Below are positions 7,378 through 9,677 of a DNA stretch of 9,677 bases, one piece after another. The DNA is from Bacteroidota bacterium (GTDB lineage: Bacteria > Bacteroidota > Bacteroidia > Chitinophagales > Saprospiraceae). The stretch spans positions 1 through 9,677 of the forward strand of contig QQUB01000320.1 in assembly GCA_008501835.1 (NCBI GenBank), read 5' to 3'. A model generated the notes under the pieces. It made no database searches, had not been told where the DNA came from, and saw nothing but the letters and a program-made list of their open reading frames with translations. A program made the position numbers and the translations under genes. Within the stretch, counting starts at the first letter, position 1; every line of letters starts with the position of its first letter.

Positions 7378-7941
7378 ATGAATTTCACCCGAATTTTTTT
7401 AAGCCTCGTATTTGTAGCTCTTACTGCCCCAATTTTCGCTCAGTGTGGAAGCCACCCGACTTCGGCTAAAGCTGTGAAAACTTCCTGGACACATGGAAAC
7501 GATATCATCCAGATTGCCTCCGGTAGCGATAGCTTCAGTACATTGGTTACTGCCATCAAAACAGCCAATTTGGTGAAAACACTGCAGAGCGATGGACCGT
7601 TCACGGTATTTGCACCTGTAAACTCCGCTTTCGCAAAATTACCAGAGGGCACCGTTAAAACACTTTTACAACCTGAGAACAAAGAGACACTCACCAAAAT
7701 CCTGACTTATCATGTTATTGCAGGAGAATTCAAAGCCAATGACGTGATCAATGCGATCAATGCTTCAGATGGAGAATTTTCTGTAAAAACCGTAAGCGGA
7801 GATATTCTGAAAGCTTCTCTGCGTAACGGATCTGTAATTCTCACGGATGAAAACGGAGGAGTATCAGCAGTAACCAAAACAGATGTCGATGCCACCAATG
7901 GTGTTATTCACGTAATCGACTCAGTAGTATTGCCCAAATAA
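7378..7941 (+). CDS. Secreted single-domain fasciclin (FAS1) protein
   Basis: The 187 residues begin with a Sec signal peptide (MNFTRIFLSLVFVALTAPIFA), probably cleaved after Ala21 (IFA|QCG). The Cys at 23 is preceded by Gln, so this is not a lipobox. One FAS1 domain fills about residues 42-186: the H1 box FTVFAPVNSAF (75-85), the LTKILTYHVIAGEF segment with the conserved Tyr-His (111-112), and the H2 box GVIHVIDSVVLP (175-186). Such proteins mediate adhesion or matrix interactions at the cell surface; the ligand is unknown. The ATG at 7378 follows a very A/T-rich leader without Shine-Dalgarno. It is a monocistronic gene with its own terminator. Divergence from a SigK/RskA-type operon suggests control by that sigma factor. 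No TAnnTTTG box is evident upstream, which fits an alternative promoter (inference). Confidence 0.93.
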   Translation: MNFTRIFLSLVFVALTAPIFAQCGSHPTSAKAVKTSWTHGNDIIQIASGSDSFSTLVTAIKTANLVKTLQSDGPFTVFAPVNSAFAKLPEGTVKTLLQPENKETLTKILTYHVIAGEFKANDVINAINASDGEFSVKTVSGDILKASLRNGSVILTDENGGVSAVTKTDVDATNGVIHVIDSVVLPK

Positions 7942-7973
7942 GCCTAAGGTTTATATTGTTCAATGATGCATAT

Positions 7974-8008
7974 AAGGTGCGTTCCAAAAGAGGGGCGCAC
8001 CTTTTTTT
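7974..8008 (+). terminator. Intrinsic terminator of the fasciclin gene
   Basis: AAGGTGCG (7974-7981) pairs perfectly with CGCACCTT (7996-8003, the last two bases being the start of the T run), with a 14-nt loop, and continues into T7 (8002-8008). It lies 33 bp after the fasciclin stop codon, a classical Rho-independent terminator. Confidence 0.88.
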
Positions 8009-8296
8009 CTTTCCCCCTTCGAAGGATTGGCGTCAAATTAGTGGTGTTTTTACGAAAATCCAGTCTCAGAGAGACGGCATCTCATAGCATGGTACGCCAG
8101 TGCCTTGCTATGAATTGAGAGATTCCCAGTTCCATAGGAACGGAACAATTTATTGGTTATGAGCCTATTTATGCCGTTCCTATGGAACTGGGTTTATTTT
8201 GCATTATTACATGGCACTAGCGTGCCACGCAATAATATGTCATGCCTCTGGCATTAATTTATTCTAATTTGACGCTTATCCCCTCGAAGGGGAAAG
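8009..8296. repeat. 288-bp symmetrical composite of nested inverted repeats and hairpins (REP/MITE-like)
   Basis: The ends are imperfect 33-bp inverted repeats (8009-8041 and 8264-8296) sharing a perfect 12-bp core, GCGTCAAATTAG / CTAATTTGACGC, plus a CTTTCCCC-TTCGA-type outer part. Moving inward, each half carries three hairpins in mirrored order. First come GTCTC-AGA-GAGAC (8063-8075) and ATGCC-TCT-GGCAT (8242-8254). Then come a long hairpin 8082-8113 with loop GCCA and one at 8203-8236 with loop TAGC. Last come GTTCC-ATA-GGAAC (8129-8141) and GTTCC-TAT-GGAAC (8176-8188). The innermost pair sits in perfect 19-bp arms (8125-8143 and 8174-8192) around a 30-nt centre. No coding capacity or transposase is seen. 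T7 and T8 runs lie immediately left of and one base right of the element. Confidence 0.8.
8125..8192. repeat. Perfect 19-bp inverted repeat at the centre of the composite element
   Basis: CCCAGTTCCATAGGAACGG (8125-8143) and its exact reverse complement (8174-8192) enclose a 30-nt AT-rich spacer. Each arm is itself a 5-bp stem with a 3-nt loop, so the DNA or RNA could fold either as one long stem or as two small hairpins. Confidence 0.9.
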
Positions 8297-8416
8297 GTTT
8301 TTTTTGATACCTCCTCTGGAGGAATAAAGGGGAGGGGATTTGTCTAATTGGAAGATATTGAATTATTTTTGGCCAAAATTGTTTTAGGGAGAAGAATTGT
8401 CTAATAATTGAATAGC
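8297..8416. other. AT-rich upstream region of the YdeI-family gene with hairpin, palindrome and direct repeat
   Basis: This 120-bp stretch begins with a T8 run and a further small hairpin CCTCC-TCT-GGAGG (8310-8322), which has the same TCT loop as hairpins in the neighbouring element. A G-rich tract (8329-8337) follows. A perfect 12-bp palindrome TTTTGGCCAAAA (8367-8378) lies 38 bp before the ATG, and TTGTCTAAT occurs twice (8340-8348 and 8397-8405). The palindrome or direct repeat could be an operator. I see no good TAnnTTTG promoter and no coding frame. Confidence 0.4.
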
Positions 8417-9055
8417 ATGAATCCAAAAGTAGATAAATACCTGATAGACGGTTGTATGCGATGCCCCCTTGGCGGCACACCTGAATGCAAGGTGCACACC
8501 TGGCCGGAGGAACTTGATTTATTGAGAAGAATAGTGTTGGAGTGTGGACTGACGGAAGAATTAAAATGGGGGGCTCCCTGTTACACCTTTCAGGATAAAA
8601 ATGTGCTTATGGTCAGTGCGCTCAGGGATTATTGTTGCATTAGTTTTTTTAAAGGTTCACTACTGAAGGACAGTAAAGGTCTTATGGTAAAACCCGGTCC
8701 GAATTCCCAGGCAGCCAGATTATTTAAATTTAAGAGTGTTGAGGAAATTCAGCAAATAGAAGAAGACATTAAAAACTATATTTTTGAAGCCATTGAAGTA
8801 GAAAAAGCAGGCTTGAAAGTGAAATTTAAAAAGAACCCTGAATCTATTCCTGAAGAATTAGAACAGAAATTTGAAGAGGATCCTTTCTTCAAAGCAGCTT
8901 TTGAATCCCTGACCCCGGGCAGACAAAGAGGCTATATTCTGTTTTTCTCGCAACCCAAAAAATCGGAGACACGGACATCCAGAATAGAAAAGTGTGTGCC
9001 CAAGATTCTGAACGGGGAAGGACTGAATGATAAATATAAATCGAGGAAGAAATAA
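8417..9055 (+). CDS. YdeI/OmdA-family (DUF1801 plus YdeI C-terminal) protein with Cys/His N-terminal cluster
   Basis: This 212-residue protein starts at the ATG at 8417; the TTG three codons upstream adds nothing. Residues about 30-125 form a DUF1801/YdhG-like domain (LTEELKWGAPCYTFQDKNVLM, then CCISFFKGSLLKD, then AARLFKFKSVEEI). Residues about 125-205 form the YdeI/OmpD-associated C-terminal region (FEAIEVEKAGLKVKFKKNPESIPEEL, then FESLTPGRQRGYILFFSQPKKSETRTSRIEKC). The biochemical role of the family is not established; links to bacteriocin resistance or outer-membrane proteins have been suggested. At residues 13-27 there is a C-x2-C-x7-C-x2-H cluster (CMRCPLGGTPECKVH) that could bind a metal. 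The protein is cytoplasmic by lack of a signal peptide. It is monocistronic, flanked by repeat-rich DNA, and converges with the HAD gene. Confidence 0.88.
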   Translation: MNPKVDKYLIDGCMRCPLGGTPECKVHTWPEELDLLRRIVLECGLTEELKWGAPCYTFQDKNVLMVSALRDYCCISFFKGSLLKDSKGLMVKPGPNSQAARLFKFKSVEEIQQIEEDIKNYIFEAIEVEKAGLKVKFKKNPESIPEELEQKFEEDPFFKAAFESLTPGRQRGYILFFSQPKKSETRTSRIEKCVPKILNGEGLNDKYKSRKK

Positions 9056-9212
9056 ATATTCACAAAAACGAAAAGAGATCACCTGCTGAAATACTGAAAA
9101 ATTAGCTATAATGATCTAACTCGCAACGCGTACCTCGTAACTTAGGTTAATTAAAATGCAAAATGCAGAAGTGTTTGGTTTTGAGTACGGGTTTCCCCTA
9201 TTAAAATTTTAG
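9056..9212. other. Convergent intergenic gap with decayed short repeats
   Basis: The 157 bp between the converging YdeI-family and HAD genes hold a distant inverted repeat AGATCA/TGATCT (9076-9081, 9112-9117), a CG-AAC-type degenerate tandem (9118-9141: CTCGCAAC, GCGTACCT, CGTAACT), and AAAATGCAAAATGCAGAAG (9154-9172). The last resembles the CAGAA repeat material at 1856-1900. No GC-rich terminator hairpin with a T run is visible. Confidence 0.4.
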
Positions 9213-9677
9213 TTAAGCAATAAGACTTTCTAGATCATCAAGATTCCAAATCACTTTGACCCCTTGCTTTTTAAGACCCTCGTAGGTGTGATTTTGGGCC
9301 AAAGCCACAACATCAAAGCCTCCTCTTTGAGCAGCCTGCACCCCGCTGACACTGTCTTCAATAACCAGACAATCGGACGGAGGAAACCCCATTTTATCAG
9401 CTGCATGCAAAAAAATGCCCGGATCGGGTTTCCAGCTTCCTATATCGTAGGAACTGAAAATGTTGTCGCCGAATTTATCGATCAACCCGGTAGCTTTTAA
9501 ATTCAATTTGATCTTTGCCATGGGACCGCTGGAGGCTACAGCATAGGGGAGGGTGATTTTTTCCAACAGTTCCGGTACACCATTGATGGGTTTAATATCC
9601 GTCTTGAATAATTCAAAAGAGCGCCGCCGAAACTCCTGTTCAAAGTCAGGCGGTAATTTGTGGTCTATCAAAGTCTC
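9213..9677 (-). CDS. HAD-superfamily hydrolase (beta-phosphoglucomutase-like phosphatase), N-terminus outside window
   Basis: The frame is open from the right edge (first visible residues ETLIDHK) to the TAA at 9213-9215, giving 154 residues; TTG at 9671 is probably internal. HAD motif II (AVASSGP), the motif III lysine (GSWKPDPGIF) and motif IV (CLVIEDSVSGVQAA, with acidic ED and the SxxG signature) are all present in order and spacing typical of subfamily I phosphatases such as beta-phosphoglucomutase, YieH or YqaB relatives. Motif I (DxDG) must lie beyond the window; total length is expected to be about 215-225 residues. It likely dephosphorylates or isomerises a small sugar phosphate or nucleotide, but the substrate cannot be predicted. 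The C-terminal part (GLKKQGVKVIWNLDDLESLI) is ordinary for the family. Confidence 0.9.
   Translation of the reverse strand, partial: ETLIDHKLPPDFEQEFRRRSFELFKTDIKPINGVPELLEKITLPYAVASSGPMAKIKLNLKATGLIDKFGDNIFSSYDIGSWKPDPGIFLHAADKMGFPPSDCLVIEDSVSGVQAAQRGGFDVVALAQNHTYEGLKKQGVKVIWNLDDLESLIA

Noticed and set aside
7440..7450. Cys23 of the fasciclin protein as a lipoprotein site
   Set aside because: The residue before the Cys is Gln (FAQC), which does not fit a lipobox; a signal peptidase I site after Ala21 fits better.
8009..8296. CRISPR array or tRNA-like interpretation of the hairpin block
   Set aside because: There are no regularly spaced direct repeats with unique spacers and no cloverleaf; the symmetry is inverted rather than direct.
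8259..8480. Minus-strand frame of 73 codons over the repeat element and YdeI-family start
   Set aside because: It runs through hairpin repeats and overlaps the start of a well-supported gene; the composition is not protein-like.

Overview
The window looks like chromosomal DNA of a member of the Bacteroidota, most likely a Saprospiria-type (Lewinella or Haliscomenobacter-like) bacterium. This placement is inferred from several signs. There is a DUF5916 outer-membrane barrel protein, a Crp/Fnr-type regulator of the Bacteroidota style, and A/T-rich start regions without Shine-Dalgarno sequences. Promoter-like TAnnTTTG boxes are present, as are intergenic hairpin repeats and short tandem repeats of a kind I associate with this phylum. 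I see no rRNA, tRNA, CRISPR array, transposase or phage gene.

Layout. Positions 1-1804 (+) hold the C-terminal 600 residues of a DUF5916 protein whose start lies off the left edge. Converging on it is a leftward cluster from 5745 to 1912: a 92-residue three-helix membrane protein, a 12-helix MFS transporter, a DUF885-like lipoprotein 9 bp behind the transporter, and a Crp/Fnr-family regulator. The transporter and lipoprotein are almost certainly co-transcribed. The regulator may be part of the same unit or may have its own weak promoter.

Further right, a leftward operon (7181-5836) encodes an ECF sigma factor and an RskA-type membrane anti-sigma factor whose ORFs overlap by ATGA. It is transcribed divergently from a secreted single-domain fasciclin protein (7378-7941) with a strong intrinsic terminator. 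This is the same three-part set as mycobacterial SigK-RskA-MPT70/MPT83, where the sigma factor drives the fasciclin genes. I infer a comparable regulon here. The shared 196-bp intergenic region has a good Bacteroidota vegetative promoter for the sigma operon that contains two helically phased A-tracts.

Downstream of the fasciclin terminator, 8009-8296 holds a 288-bp non-coding element that is symmetrical about its centre. It has imperfect 33-bp outer inverted repeats, paired hairpins whose stems differ while their loops stay the same, and a perfect 19-bp inner inverted repeat. This is the most unusual structure in the window and looks like a composite REP/MITE-like repeat. It is followed by a YdeI/DUF1801-family protein with an N-terminal Cys/His cluster (8417-9055, +). 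The last gene is a HAD-superfamily phosphatase fragment (9213-9677, -) cut by the right edge.
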